Assembly (NCBI RefSeq): GCF_001898325.1
Contig: NZ_MKTR01000017.1
Span: 34,263 to 98,262, forward strand
Reading direction: 5' to 3'
Source: Microbacterium sp. 67-17
GTDB lineage: Bacteria > Actinomycetota > Actinomycetes > Actinomycetales > Microbacteriaceae
Length of the DNA: 64,000 nucleotides
Below are positions 12,501-21,394 of this stretch, one piece after another (the stretch's first letter is position 1; every line of letters starts with the position of its first letter). Under the pieces are notes generated by a model. It saw only the letters and a list, made by a program, of their open reading frames with translations. It ran no database searches and had not been told where the DNA came from. The position numbers and the translations under genes are program-made.

Positions 12501-15149
12501 GTGACGGACTCCTCGAAGCCTACCCTCCTGGTCGTCGACGGCCACTCGCTGGCCTTTCGGGCGTTTTTCGCCCTCCCCGTCGAGAACTTCACCACCAAGG
12601 ACGGTCAGCACACGAACGGGATCTACGGGTTCCTGTCGATGTTTGTGAACCTGGTCAAGGCCGAGAAGCCCACGCATGTCGCTGTAGCTTTCGACACTTC
12701 GCGCCAGTCGTTCCGTACCCGTGAGTACGCGGAATACAAGGCGAACCGTGCCGAGACCCCGAAGGAGTTCCAGGGCCAGATCCCCCTGCTGCAGGACTGC
12801 CTCCGGGCCATGAACATCACGGTGCTCCAGCAAGAAGACATCGAAGCCGACGACATCCTCGCCACTCTGGCGACCCGGGGCGCGGATGCCGGGTATCACG
12901 TGCTCGTCTGCTCGGGTGACCGCGACACGATTCAGCTCGTGGATGAGCGCATCACACTGCTCTACCCAAGTGTGCAGGGGGTGTCCCAACTCAAGCGGTA
13001 CGACCCTGAAGCGGTACGCGAGCGTTACGGCGTTTCGCCTGAGCAGTACCCCGACATCGCGGCTCTGGTCGGCGAGACCAGCGACAATCTCCCCGGCGTC
13101 CCCAAGGTGGGGGAGAAGACGGCGGTGAAGTGGCTGACCCAGTTCGGCACCCTTGAAGACCTGCTCGAGAACGCCGACCGTGTCACGGGAGTGGTGGGCA
13201 ACAACCTGCGCGAGCACCTCGATGACGTCAAGCGCAACCGCGCGCTGAATCGGCTCTTGCGCGACGTCGAGCTGCCGGTCGGCCCCGACGAGCTAGCTGT
13301 CACCGGTATGGATGCACAGGGCGTTCGCGACATCTTCGCGCGGCTGGAGTTTCGTACCCTGCTGCCGCGCGTGTTCGAGGCCTTTGGCGGCGAGGAACCC
13401 GCGGATGCAGCGCGGGCGGTGCATCTGCCGGTTGCCACAGAGGCGAACTCCGATGCTGTGGCTGCGTGGCTGGCAGGCGGCGTCGGCGAGGTCGCGGTGA
13501 CTGTCGTTCCAAGCGCAGGCGCGGCGAGTTCGGCATCCCTCCCGACCCGTGTGGGGTTCGCGCGCGAAGCCGATGTTGTCGAAACCAGCTGGACGACAGA
13601 GTCGGCGGCCCACCTCTCGGGCTGGTTCGCGTCCGATAGCCCGAAAGTTTTCGCCGACGCCAAGGCCCAGATCAAGATGCTGCGTCGTGCGGGCGTCACC
13701 GTCGGGGGTGTCGCGTTCGACACTGCGTTGGCCGGGTGGCTTCTTCGTCCGAGCTTCCCCGACAAGACACTCGCAGATCTCGTCGACCGCTACCTGGGAG
13801 AGAAGCTCCCTGAGGCCGATCCGACGCAGCTGATTCCCGAAACCGAGGGCGCCACTCCCGGACAGCTGTCGTGGTTCACGCTGCGGGTCGCGAACGCGCT
13901 TCGGGCTGAACTGCCGGATGACCTCGCCGGCGTGCTCCGCGAGATCGAGCTTCCGACCCTCGACGCGCTCGTCGACATGGAGCTGGACGGGGTGGCAGTT
14001 TCGCACGAGACGCTTGCCGCGTTCTCGGCAGAACTCGGCGCCCGCGCCGATGCGATCGCCGCCGAAGCTTTCGACACAATCGGTCGCGAGGTCAACCTCG
14101 GGTCCCCGAAGCAGCTCCAGGAGGTGCTCTTCGAAGAGCTGGGACTCCCCAAGACCCGCAAGACGAAGACCGGCTACTCGACGGATGCCGCGGTTCTGGC
14201 CGACCTGCAAGAGACCAATCCGCATCCGTTCCTTGGTCTGCTCCTCCAGCATCGCGAGGCGACCAAGCTCAGGCAGATCATCGAGTCGCTGGATGCCGCG
14301 ATCGGCACCGACGGCCGAATCCACACAACCTACGTGCAGACGGGGAGCCAAACGGGGCGCCTCTCGAGCACCGACCCCAATCTGCAGAACATCCCCATCC
14401 GGACCGAAGACAGCCGCCGTATCCGTTCGGCATTCGTTGTCGGCGCCGGGTATGAAACCCTCCTGACCGCCGACTACTCGCAAATCGAAATGCGCATCAT
14501 GGCGCACCTGTCGGAGGACCCCGGGCTCATCGAGGCCTTCAATTCGGGTGAGGATCTGCATCGCTTCGTCGGCGCGCGCGTGTTCGGTGTGGACCCCGCC
14601 GATGTCACCCCGCAGATGCGCACGAAGGTCAAAGCCATGTCGTACGGCCTCGTCTACGGCCTCTCTGCCTTCGGGCTGTCCAAGCAGCTGCGCATCGAAC
14701 AAGCCGAGGCCAAGCAGCTCATGATGGAGTACTTCGCGCGATTCGGCGCGGTGCGCGACTACCTGCGCGCTTCTGTCGAGAAGGCTCGGATAGACGGGTA
14801 CACCGAGACGATCTTCGGTCGCCGCCGCCCCTTCCCAGACCTCACCAGCCCGAACCGCGTTCTGCGCGAGAATGCCGAACGCGCTGCGCTCAACGCACCC
14901 ATCCAGGGCAGCGCTGCCGACATCATGAAGATCGCGCTGTTCCGCATCCACCAAGACCTCCGCGACAGCGATCTGCGTTCGCGGGTGTTGCTGCAGATCC
15001 ACGACGAGCTCGTTGTCGAAGTCGCGCCGGGGGAGTGGGACCGGGTCGAAGAGATCGTCAGGCAGAGGATGGCTGACGCGGCGACCCTGTCCGTGCCGTT
15101 GGATGTCGAAGTGGGCCGCGGCGGCGATTGGAATCTCGCCGGGCACTGA
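12501..15149 (+). CDS. polA: DNA polymerase I
   Basis: Gap-filling and primer-removal polymerase. 882 residues. The N-terminal 5'-nuclease domain (about 1-290) shows VVDGHSLAFRAFF, VAFD and VGETSDNLPGVPKVG. The middle domain (about 310-490) lacks the DxE and other carboxylates of a proofreading 3'-5' exonuclease, as is usual for actinobacterial PolA. The polymerase domain carries motif A DYSQIEMRIMAH, motif B RTKVKAMSYGLVYGLS and motif C QIHDELVVE. No intein. GTG start directly at the predicted transcript end. Confidence 0.97.
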   Translation: MTDSSKPTLLVVDGHSLAFRAFFALPVENFTTKDGQHTNGIYGFLSMFVNLVKAEKPTHVAVAFDTSRQSFRTREYAEYKANRAETPKEFQGQIPLLQDCLRAMNITVLQQEDIEADDILATLATRGADAGYHVLVCSGDRDTIQLVDERITLLYPSVQGVSQLKRYDPEAVRERYGVSPEQYPDIAALVGETSDNLPGVPKVGEKTAVKWLTQFGTLEDLLENADRVTGVVGNNLREHLDDVKRNRALNRLLRDVELPVGPDELAVTGMDAQGVRDIFARLEFRTLLPRVFEAFGGEEPADAARAVHLPVATEANSDAVAAWLAGGVGEVAVTVVPSAGAASSASLPTRVGFAREADVVETSWTTESAAHLSGWFASDSPKVFADAKAQIKMLRRAGVTVGGVAFDTALAGWLLRPSFPDKTLADLVDRYLGEKLPEADPTQLIPETEGATPGQLSWFTLRVANALRAELPDDLAGVLREIELPTLDALVDMELDGVAVSHETLAAFSAELGARADAIAAEAFDTIGREVNLGSPKQLQEVLFEELGLPKTRKTKTGYSTDAAVLADLQETNPHPFLGLLLQHREATKLRQIIESLDAAIGTDGRIHTTYVQTGSQTGRLSSTDPNLQNIPIRTEDSRRIRSAFVVGAGYETLLTADYSQIEMRIMAHLSEDPGLIEAFNSGEDLHRFVGARVFGVDPADVTPQMRTKVKAMSYGLVYGLSAFGLSKQLRIEQAEAKQLMMEYFARFGAVRDYLRASVEKARIDGYTETIFGRRRPFPDLTSPNRVLRENAERAALNAPIQGSAADIMKIALFRIHQDLRDSDLRSRVLLQIHDELVVEVAPGEWDRVEEIVRQRMADAATLSVPLDVEVGRGGDWNLAGH

Positions 15150-15163
15150 CCGCTCGTTCTGGT

Positions 15164-15169
15164 TAGGCT
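15164..15169 (+). promoter_or_regulatory. leaderless -10 element TAGGCT for the DUF885 gene
   Basis: TAGGCT, 7 nt, then ATG at 15177. Confidence 0.6.
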
Positions 15170-15176
15170 CGAACGC

Positions 15177-16850
15177 ATGACTGAAGCTCCTCGATCTGCC
15201 ACGCCCATCGACGCGATCGCAGATGCGTGGGTCGACACGCTCGCGGAGCGTGTCCCCACCCTCGCCACCTACATCGGTCGCTCCGAGCACAATGCACGCT
15301 ACGGCGACTATTCTCCAGCTGGCGTTGACGCACTCGCCGACGAAGCCCGCACGACGCTCGCTGCGCTGCGCACCACCGAGCCCGTGGACGACATCGATCG
15401 CGTCACGAAAGCAGACCTTACCCGCGAGCTGGAACTCGACCTCGAACTCCACGACGCCCAGTGGCATCTTCGCGACCTGAACGTGATCGCCTCGCCGCCG
15501 CAGGACATCCGCGCGGTCTTCGACCTCATGCCCACCGACACGGCGGAGGACTGGTCTGTCATCGCGACGCGACTGGGAGCGGTCCCAGAGGCGGTACGCG
15601 GCTACATCGAAACCCTCCGAGCCGGAGTCTCAGCTGGGGTCGTACCCGCCAGGCGGCAGGTGCGCGAAGTCGTGACCCAGATCGGGCGCTACACGAGCGA
15701 CCGCGGCTTCTTCGCGGAGTTCGCCGCCGAGGCCGCACCCAACGACGGGCAGCTTCCGGCATCCCTCGCCCGTGAGCTCGCCGACGCAGCGGGCGCTGCC
15801 CGCGTGGCGTACGAAGAGCTCGCCGATGTTCTCTCCGCCGAGGTCGGCCCTGCCGCTTCCGAGCAGGACGGCGTCGGCCGGGACCTGTACGCGCTGCACT
15901 CACGGCGCTTCCTCGGTGCGACCATCGACCTCGATGAAACCTACGAGTGGGGCATCGAAGAGCTCGCGCGCATGGTCGCCGAGCAGGAACAGATCGCCGA
16001 CGAGATCCTTTCCGGCGCGAGCGTCGAGGCGGCTGTCGCGTTCCTCGAGAGAGATACCTCGCGAAAGCTTCACGGTACCGAGGCGCTGCAAACGTGGATG
16101 CAGCAGACGAGCGATCATGCCGTGGCAGAGCTCGGGAAGACGCACTTCGACATCCCCGAACCGATCCGCACGCTCGAGTGCATGATCGCGCCCACCAAGG
16201 AGGGCGGGATCTACTACACCGGCCCGACCGATGACTTCTCGCGCCCCGGGCGCATGTGGTGGTCGGTTCCGGAGGGCGTCGAGGACTTCGACACGTGGCG
16301 AGAACTGACGACCGTGTATCACGAGGGCGTTCCCGGTCACCACCTGCAGATCGCTCAGGCCGTCTACAACCGCGCACAACTCAACTCGTGGCGGCGTCTG
16401 CTGGCCGGTACGTCGGGCCACGCGGAGGGGTGGGCGCTGTACGCGGAGCGCCTCATGGAGCAGCTCGGCTACCTGGATGACCCCGCGGACCGGCTCGGCA
16501 TGCTCGACGGGCAGCGGATGCGGGCAGCGCGCGTCGTGTTGGATATCGGCGTCCACCTCGGCAAGCCCCGCTTGGACGGCGAAGGCGTATGGGACCACGA
16601 CTACGCCCTCGCCTTCATGCGCCGCAACGTCAACATGTCGGACGAGTTCATTCAATTCGAGGTCAACCGCTACCTCGGCTGGCCCGGGCAGGCTCCGTCC
16701 TACAAGGTGGGTCAGCGCATCTGGGAACAGTTGCGAGACACCGTTGCCGAGCAACAGGGCGACGCGTTCGACATCAAGGCGTTTCACAAGCGCGCGCTCG
16801 ACATCGGCGGAGTTGGGCTCGACACGCTACGTGCGGCGTTGCTGATCTGA
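15177..16850 (+). CDS. DUF885 family protein, probable metallopeptidase
   Basis: 557 residues, the usual length of DUF885 proteins. The signature VYHEGVPGHHLQIAQ at about residues 380-394 resembles a zinc-peptidase HExxH-like active site, with a downstream glutamate in SGHAEGWALYAERL as third ligand candidate. No signal peptide, so cytoplasmic. Substrate unknown. It follows polA by 27 bp, but its own leaderless promoter suggests independent transcription. Annotated relatives are only loosely characterised, so the peptidase role is inference from motif. Confidence 0.85.
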   Translation: MTEAPRSATPIDAIADAWVDTLAERVPTLATYIGRSEHNARYGDYSPAGVDALADEARTTLAALRTTEPVDDIDRVTKADLTRELELDLELHDAQWHLRDLNVIASPPQDIRAVFDLMPTDTAEDWSVIATRLGAVPEAVRGYIETLRAGVSAGVVPARRQVREVVTQIGRYTSDRGFFAEFAAEAAPNDGQLPASLARELADAAGAARVAYEELADVLSAEVGPAASEQDGVGRDLYALHSRRFLGATIDLDETYEWGIEELARMVAEQEQIADEILSGASVEAAVAFLERDTSRKLHGTEALQTWMQQTSDHAVAELGKTHFDIPEPIRTLECMIAPTKEGGIYYTGPTDDFSRPGRMWWSVPEGVEDFDTWRELTTVYHEGVPGHHLQIAQAVYNRAQLNSWRRLLAGTSGHAEGWALYAERLMEQLGYLDDPADRLGMLDGQRMRAARVVLDIGVHLGKPRLDGEGVWDHDYALAFMRRNVNMSDEFIQFEVNRYLGWPGQAPSYKVGQRIWEQLRDTVAEQQGDAFDIKAFHKRALDIGGVGLDTLRAALLI

Positions 16851-16910
16851 GGAATGGAATAGGGACCGGACCCGTATGGTTCTATGCACATGCATGGAAA
16901 GGATGCCGTC

Positions 16911-17975
16911 ATGATTCAGTTCGGTCTCGATACCTTCGGTGATGTCACGGTCGATGAGAGCGGAGCGCCCCTCTCTGACGCACAGACGCTGCGCAATCTT
17001 GTCGACCAGGCTGTGCTCGCCGACGAACTCGGCATCTCGTTCATCGGCGTCGGCGAGCACCATCGGCCCGACTTCGCGGTGTCGAGCCCCGAGATCGTGC
17101 TCGCGGCCATCGCCGGGCGGACCCGCGACATCCACCTCGGCACTGCCGTGACGGTTCTCTCGTCAGACGATCCGGTGCGGGTCTACGAGCGGTTCGCGAC
17201 CCTGGATGCCGTCTCGAACGCTCGCGCCGAGGTGGTACTGGGCCGCGGGAGCTTCATCGAGTCCTTCCCCCTGTTCGGGTACGACCTGAAGGATTACGAG
17301 GCCCTGTTCGAGGAGAAGCTCGAACTGTTCTCCCTCTTGCGCCAGGAGCGCCCGGTCACCTGGTCCGGAACCACCCGCGCCGCGCTCACTAGTGCTGACG
17401 TGTACCCGAAGACCGAGGGATCCGGCCTCATGACCTGGGTGGGCGTCGGAGGGTCACCCGAATCCGTCGTCCGGACAGCGCGGTACGGCTTCGGCCTCAT
17501 GCTCGCGATCATCGGCGGACCCGCTGAGCGCTTCGCACCCTATGTTGAGCTCTTCCATCGTTCGCTGGCCTCCTTTGGACACGATCGCAAGCCGGTCGGC
17601 GTCCACTCGCCGGGTCACATCGCCGATACCGATGAGCAGGCGTGGGAACAGGCGTATCCTGCGTTTGAAGCGATGAACAACCGTATCGGAGCCGAACGCG
17701 GGTGGCCGCCCTACAGTCGGATGCGGTTCCAGCACGACGTCGGAGCCGGGGGAGCGGTTTACTCGGGGTCACCCGACCGGGTTGCTCGCAAGATCGCCGA
17801 CACCGTGTTGACGCTGGGGATCGACCGTTTCGATCTGAAGTACTCGAACGGCACGCTCGGACACGAGCAGCTGATGCGCTCGATCGAGCTCTACGGCACC
17901 AGGGTGATCCCGATGGCGCGCGAGATGATCGCGGAAGGCGCAGACCGGCAGCGCGATGAGGCACCCGTAGGCTAG
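16911..17975 (+). CDS. LLM-class flavin-dependent oxidoreductase
   Basis: 354 residues of the luciferase-like monooxygenase fold, e.g. VGEHHRPDFAVSSPE near the N-terminus and ARAEVVLGRGSF. It probably uses reduced FMN or F420; substrate unknown. ATG at 16911 is preferred over 16884 because GAAAGGA is correctly placed upstream of it. The last codons contain the TAGGCT promoter element of the SGNH gene that follows 4 bp later. Confidence 0.88.
   Translation: MIQFGLDTFGDVTVDESGAPLSDAQTLRNLVDQAVLADELGISFIGVGEHHRPDFAVSSPEIVLAAIAGRTRDIHLGTAVTVLSSDDPVRVYERFATLDAVSNARAEVVLGRGSFIESFPLFGYDLKDYEALFEEKLELFSLLRQERPVTWSGTTRAALTSADVYPKTEGSGLMTWVGVGGSPESVVRTARYGFGLMLAIIGGPAERFAPYVELFHRSLASFGHDRKPVGVHSPGHIADTDEQAWEQAYPAFEAMNNRIGAERGWPPYSRMRFQHDVGAGGAVYSGSPDRVARKIADTVLTLGIDRFDLKYSNGTLGHEQLMRSIELYGTRVIPMAREMIAEGADRQRDEAPVG
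17968..17973 (+). promoter_or_regulatory. leaderless -10 element TAGGCT for the first SGNH hydrolase
   Basis: TAGGCT inside the end of the oxidoreductase gene, 6 nt before the GTG at 17980. Confidence 0.55.
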
Positions 17976-17979
17976 GGGA

Positions 17980-18744
17980 GTGCAGGAGATCCGCTACGTT
18001 GCCATCGGTGATTCCTTCTCCGAAGGCGTCGGCGACGAGCTGCCTGACGGCACCGTCCGGGGGTGGGCAGACCTCACCGCTCTCGGCTGGGCCAACGCAC
18101 TCGGTGCTCCGATCGCGTATGCGAACTTCGCCATCCGCGGCAAGCTTGCGTGGCCCATCGTGGAAGAGCAACTGGAGCCGGCCCTCGCTCTCCGTCCGAC
18201 CCACCTCTCGTTCAACGGGGGAGGCAACGACATGCTGCGACCCCGCACGACGATCGAGAGCATCGCGGACGCCTTCAGCACCGTCCTGCGCCGGTGCGAT
18301 GAGGAAGGGGTCCGTCTGGTTCTGCTCTCGGGCGCCAACCCCTCAGCCCAGCTGCCGTTCCGGTCGCTGATCCAACGCCGCGGAGACGACCTCTCGCGAG
18401 CAGTAGTGGCACGAGTCACCGACCGTCCCGATGTTGTCCGGGCCCTCAACTGGCCGGATCGCGAGCTGTCGCATCCGTCGTTCTGGTCTGCCGACAGGCT
18501 GCACATGAACTCGCGCGGGCACCACCGGGTGGCTGCGCGCCTCCTCGGCGCCCTGGGCCACCCCGCACCAGGGGAGTGGTGGTCGATGCCCGAGCAGTCC
18601 ACCGCCGACGCGGTGCGTGGTTTGGCCTACTATCGCGCGCACGTCGGCCCATGGGTTCGTCGACGACTGACAGGCACGTCGTCGGGTGACGGCCGGATGC
18701 CGAAGTTCGGGAATTGGGTGACGATCGAGCCCGCTGGAGCCTGA
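17980..18744 (+). CDS. SGNH/GDSL family hydrolase
   Basis: 254 residues. Catalytic blocks are AIGDSFSEGVGD (nucleophile serine), the oxyanion glycine region, FNGGGNDMLRP (asparagine block) and SADRLHMNSRGHH (Asp-His). Cytoplasmic, no signal peptide. Likely an esterase or lipase, substrate unknown. It is a paralogue of the gene at 47182-48030; both share the GDSF start, the GGND block, the RLHxNxxGHH end and a basic WV-RRRL type tail. GTG start. Confidence 0.88.
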   Translation: MQEIRYVAIGDSFSEGVGDELPDGTVRGWADLTALGWANALGAPIAYANFAIRGKLAWPIVEEQLEPALALRPTHLSFNGGGNDMLRPRTTIESIADAFSTVLRRCDEEGVRLVLLSGANPSAQLPFRSLIQRRGDDLSRAVVARVTDRPDVVRALNWPDRELSHPSFWSADRLHMNSRGHHRVAARLLGALGHPAPGEWWSMPEQSTADAVRGLAYYRAHVGPWVRRRLTGTSSGDGRMPKFGNWVTIEPAGA

Positions 18745-18776
18745 GCTGGTCTATCGTGGGGCACAAGGGGGTGGCG

Positions 18777-18944
18777 ATGATGACGTTCTGGAACCGGGTG
18801 ACTCGCCTCTTCGTTCGCAAGCCCGTCTCGTTCTCCGAGGCGAAAGAAGGCCGCGAAGCGCAGGAAGCTGTTGATCGAGCGCGGGCTGCCGCTCAGCATC
18901 AGTTCCAAGACAGAACCGTGCGCAACAGCGGCTGGTTCACGTGA
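18777..18944 (+). CDS. small basic/amphipathic protein, function unknown
   Basis: 55 residues starting MMTFWNRVTRLF, followed by a charged helix rich in Glu, Ala and Arg (about 18-42). No known domain recognised. A TATCGT -10-like hexamer lies about 20 bp upstream and AAGGGGG precedes the ATG pair at 18777/18780, so expression is plausible. It sits between the SGNH gene and the convergent D,D-carboxypeptidase. The 93 bp after it hold nothing recognisable. Confidence 0.5.
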   Translation: MMTFWNRVTRLFVRKPVSFSEAKEGREAQEAVDRARAAAQHQFQDRTVRNSGWFT

Positions 18945-19037
18945 CTCCGCCCGGATGAGGCCATATGCCAGATCCGGAATCTAGTGTCAAGGCGCTCTGG
19001 GTGACCACGGTGAGCTGCGCGCCGACTGGTGCCGAGT

Positions 19038-20384
19038 TCAGCCCGCGACGAGCTCCGTAGGGTGTGTCAGTCGCCACCAGTCGGTCGGCGGATCGATTGA
19101 CTCGGTCACGATGAGCTCAGCGCTCTCGCTGTGCGGACCGGCTGTCCAGGTGATCAGACCCACGACGTCGCCGGTCGCGAACTCGATCGGGTTGTCCATC
19201 GTAACCTCGACCGCGATCGGCGTGTCAGACCACGTGAAGATGTCGACGTCGCGCGCGATCACAACCTCCGTGGTTCCACCCCACGGTGCCGTGACGGTGC
19301 CGATGTGGTCGCCTGCCAGTCCGACAGGGACGTCGTGGAACCCGCGGCGGATGCTGTCGAGCATGCGAAGCACATCAGCATTGGCTGACTCCCGCGTCGC
19401 GCCGCCCTGGATTGCGCCTGTGACATCCAGGTGCATGCCTGCGATGTCCAAGCCCGCTGTGAACACCAACGCGTAGGTCCCGTACCCGAGGTTGCCGGTC
19501 TTCATCCCCGTTACTCCGTCGACGCCCAGCAAGGCGTTGGTGTTCTGCAGCGATCCAGGCCCCGGGATCGTGAGCGAGGCTGTTCCGACGATCGACGCGA
19601 GGGTCGGGTTTGCGGCGGCAAGCTTTGCGATAGCGACCAGATCAGTGGGCGTGCTGACATTCGCGGAGTCGAGCCCCGTGGGTTCGACGACCGTCGTGCC
19701 GGCCAGACCATGGGCCTGGAGCCAGTCGCTGGCCGCCGCGCGGAAGCTGGATACCGAGCCGAACGCCCACCGACTGATGGCCTCGGCGTAGTTGCTCGCC
19801 GAGGGGATCAACATCGTGGCCAGCGCATCGTGCAGCGACATCCGTGTGCCCGTGGGCATTGCCGCGATCGTCGCTCCACGAACGTAGTACTGATCGTAGA
19901 GATCGTGGTCGGCTTTCGAGAACGTGATCGTCGGGCCGGGATCGGATGCGTCCGCGAGCGGGTACTTCTCAAGTACGACGAGTGCCGTGATGATCTTGCT
20001 GACGCTCGCCATGACCTGCGGATCCTGGGGACCGGACGTCTGCCAGATTCCACTCGCGCCCTCGCCGAGATACACGTCCCCGCCTGACACGCTCAGTGCT
20101 GAAGAGCCGAAAGACGGAAGCGAGATCTGAGCTGCAACGGGAGACTCGACGGTCGGCGTCTGCCACTCCAGCGTCGCGGCAGGCAGGGGAGTGTTCAGCG
20201 CCCAGGCGACGTACCCGCCCGTCGCCACCATCCCGACAACCATCACGATGGCGATCACGAGACCCGTGATGCGCAGCGCCCGCGAGGGACCGTTGGTGGC
20301 GACAAACGCGTCGTCGTCCGAGTCCGGGGTCATGAGGTCAGCGATCGTGACCTGTTCGTCGGCGTCCGGGGGAGGAGTGGTCAT
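19038..20384 (-). CDS. membrane-anchored D-alanyl-D-alanine carboxypeptidase (peptidase S11)
   Basis: Trims the terminal D-Ala from peptidoglycan stem peptides outside the membrane. 448 residues from ATG 20384 (MTTPPP). An acidic cytoplasmic head of about 40 residues is followed by one membrane segment (about 36-60). The penicillin-binding domain has SxxK as SVSK, SxN as SASN and KTG as MKTGNLG. A C-terminal beta domain follows. The upstream in-frame ATG at 20414 is less likely. Its promoter region faces the dif site. Confidence 0.92.
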   Translation of the reverse strand: MTTPPPDADEQVTIADLMTPDSDDDAFVATNGPSRALRITGLVIAIVMVVGMVATGGYVAWALNTPLPAATLEWQTPTVESPVAAQISLPSFGSSALSVSGGDVYLGEGASGIWQTSGPQDPQVMASVSKIITALVVLEKYPLADASDPGPTITFSKADHDLYDQYYVRGATIAAMPTGTRMSLHDALATMLIPSASNYAEAISRWAFGSVSSFRAAASDWLQAHGLAGTTVVEPTGLDSANVSTPTDLVAIAKLAAANPTLASIVGTASLTIPGPGSLQNTNALLGVDGVTGMKTGNLGYGTYALVFTAGLDIAGMHLDVTGAIQGGATRESANADVLRMLDSIRRGFHDVPVGLAGDHIGTVTAPWGGTTEVVIARDVDIFTWSDTPIAVEVTMDNPIEFATGDVVGLITWTAGPHSESAELIVTESIDPPTDWWRLTHPTELVAG

Positions 20385-20582
20385 GACAGCCGACCCTTGG
20401 CGCTCACCGCGCAACCAGGCCAGGCACGATCATCTGAACCGACACGTCCCCGCATCCGACACGCCCTCCGCGTCACGCACCACACCCGATAGAACGAGGC
20501 TAACCCGGGAGCCCAGCGAGCACGAGCGCTGCCAGGCCAGGAGAGCGGGCTTAGTCTCGAGCGGCATGGTCAGTTCAGACCG

Positions 20583-20610
20583 AGCTGACATAATGTGCAT
20601 TATCGGCGAC
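20583..20610. other. dif: candidate chromosome dimer resolution site dif
   Basis: In the 285-bp gap 20385-20669. Read on the - strand it has an 11-bp XerC-like arm GTCGCCGATAA, a 6-bp centre TGCACA and an 11-bp XerD-like arm TTATGTCAGCT. This is the same 11-6-11 layout as E. coli dif (arms GGTGCGCATAA and TTATGTTAAAT) and carries the GATAA/TTATGTCA core expected for actinobacterial dif. It is an AT-rich island in GC-rich DNA, not inside a gene, at a place where the dominant coding strand changes. No other gene-like content is seen in this gap. Confidence 0.85.
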
Positions 20611-20657
20611 TATCCACGATGGCTCGGTTGTAACCGAGCCGACGCAGTCTGGCTCGT

Positions 20658-20663
20658 TAGGCT
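20658..20663 (+). promoter_or_regulatory. leaderless -10 element TAGGCT for the gene at 20670
   Basis: TAGGCT, 6 nt, then ATG at 20670. Confidence 0.6.
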
Positions 20664-20669
20664 CGAAGG

Positions 20670-21311
20670 ATGCGGCGGCGAAACCTGACGTGGACGATCG
20701 GTGGCAGCGCACTGATCCTGGCCGGTATCGTCGCGATGCTGGACGCCGTCATGCTCGGCTCTTCTCTACGTCCGGTTCTCACTGTGATCGCCGAGCTTGC
20801 TTGGGCCGTCGGCGTCACCGTGTTCGCCGTTGGACGAACGAGGTACGAAAGCATCGTCGCGCGCAGACCTATGGGTCTCGTCACGATGCTGATCGTGGCG
20901 TGGTGGCATGTCGTCGCCCGCATCGTCTTCGACGTGATGACACCGAACGGCGGCTTCGCCACACCAGATTCGATTCCGCCAATGTACGTCGTCCTGGGTT
21001 ACCTCGACCTGTTGATACCGCTCGCTGCCGGGACCATCGCGACCGTCCAGATCGCGCGGACCCGCATCGTTCCGTCTCCGTGGCGGTGGGCGCCGCTCTG
21101 GGTTCTCGGACTGAGCGTCCTCGTGGGCGTCATGACCCAGGGCATGTACGCGACCATGGCACTCCCGCAGCAGGCCGTCGCCGACGTTGCAACACTCGTC
21201 GGCGCACTGTCGAGCCTTGCGAGCACAATAGGACTCGGCGTCCTCGCGCTCATCCTCAGCGAACGCGGCCGCGCCGAAAGCGTCCACATCTTCCGCTCCG
21301 GCCACCCGTAG
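20670..21311 (+). CDS. six-helix integral membrane protein, function unknown
   Basis: 213 residues with about six hydrophobic segments (roughly 8-30, 33-52, 68-90, 106-124, 137-158, 170-200). No catalytic or transport motif recognised. The first gene to the right of dif, on its own leaderless promoter. The 76 bp to the next start hold that gene's promoter. Confidence 0.75.
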   Translation: MRRRNLTWTIGGSALILAGIVAMLDAVMLGSSLRPVLTVIAELAWAVGVTVFAVGRTRYESIVARRPMGLVTMLIVAWWHVVARIVFDVMTPNGGFATPDSIPPMYVVLGYLDLLIPLAAGTIATVQIARTRIVPSPWRWAPLWVLGLSVLVGVMTQGMYATMALPQQAVADVATLVGALSSLASTIGLGVLALILSERGRAESVHIFRSGHP

Positions 21312-21355
21312 CTCAAGCACCACGGTGGCGTGATTCGTGCGTCTGGCACCGGCGG

Positions 21356-21361
21356 TAGCGT
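21356..21361 (+). promoter_or_regulatory. leaderless -10 element TAGCGT
   Basis: TAGCGT followed by 6 nt and an ATG at 21368. That ATG opens an 8-codon ORF, not the transporter itself. Confidence 0.5.
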
Positions 21362-21367
21362 GGAAGG

Positions 21368-21394
21368 ATGCGAGTTCCGGACCTCCCGTGCTGA
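21368..21394 (+). CDS. 8-codon leaderless upstream ORF
   Basis: Reads MRVPDLPC then TGA. The stop lies 4-6 bases past the first base of the transporter's GTG start (21388), so ribosomes finishing it could restart on the transporter, which has no obvious ribosome binding site of its own. Alternatively the transporter once began here and a frameshift intervened. Confidence 0.35.
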   Translation: MRVPDLPC

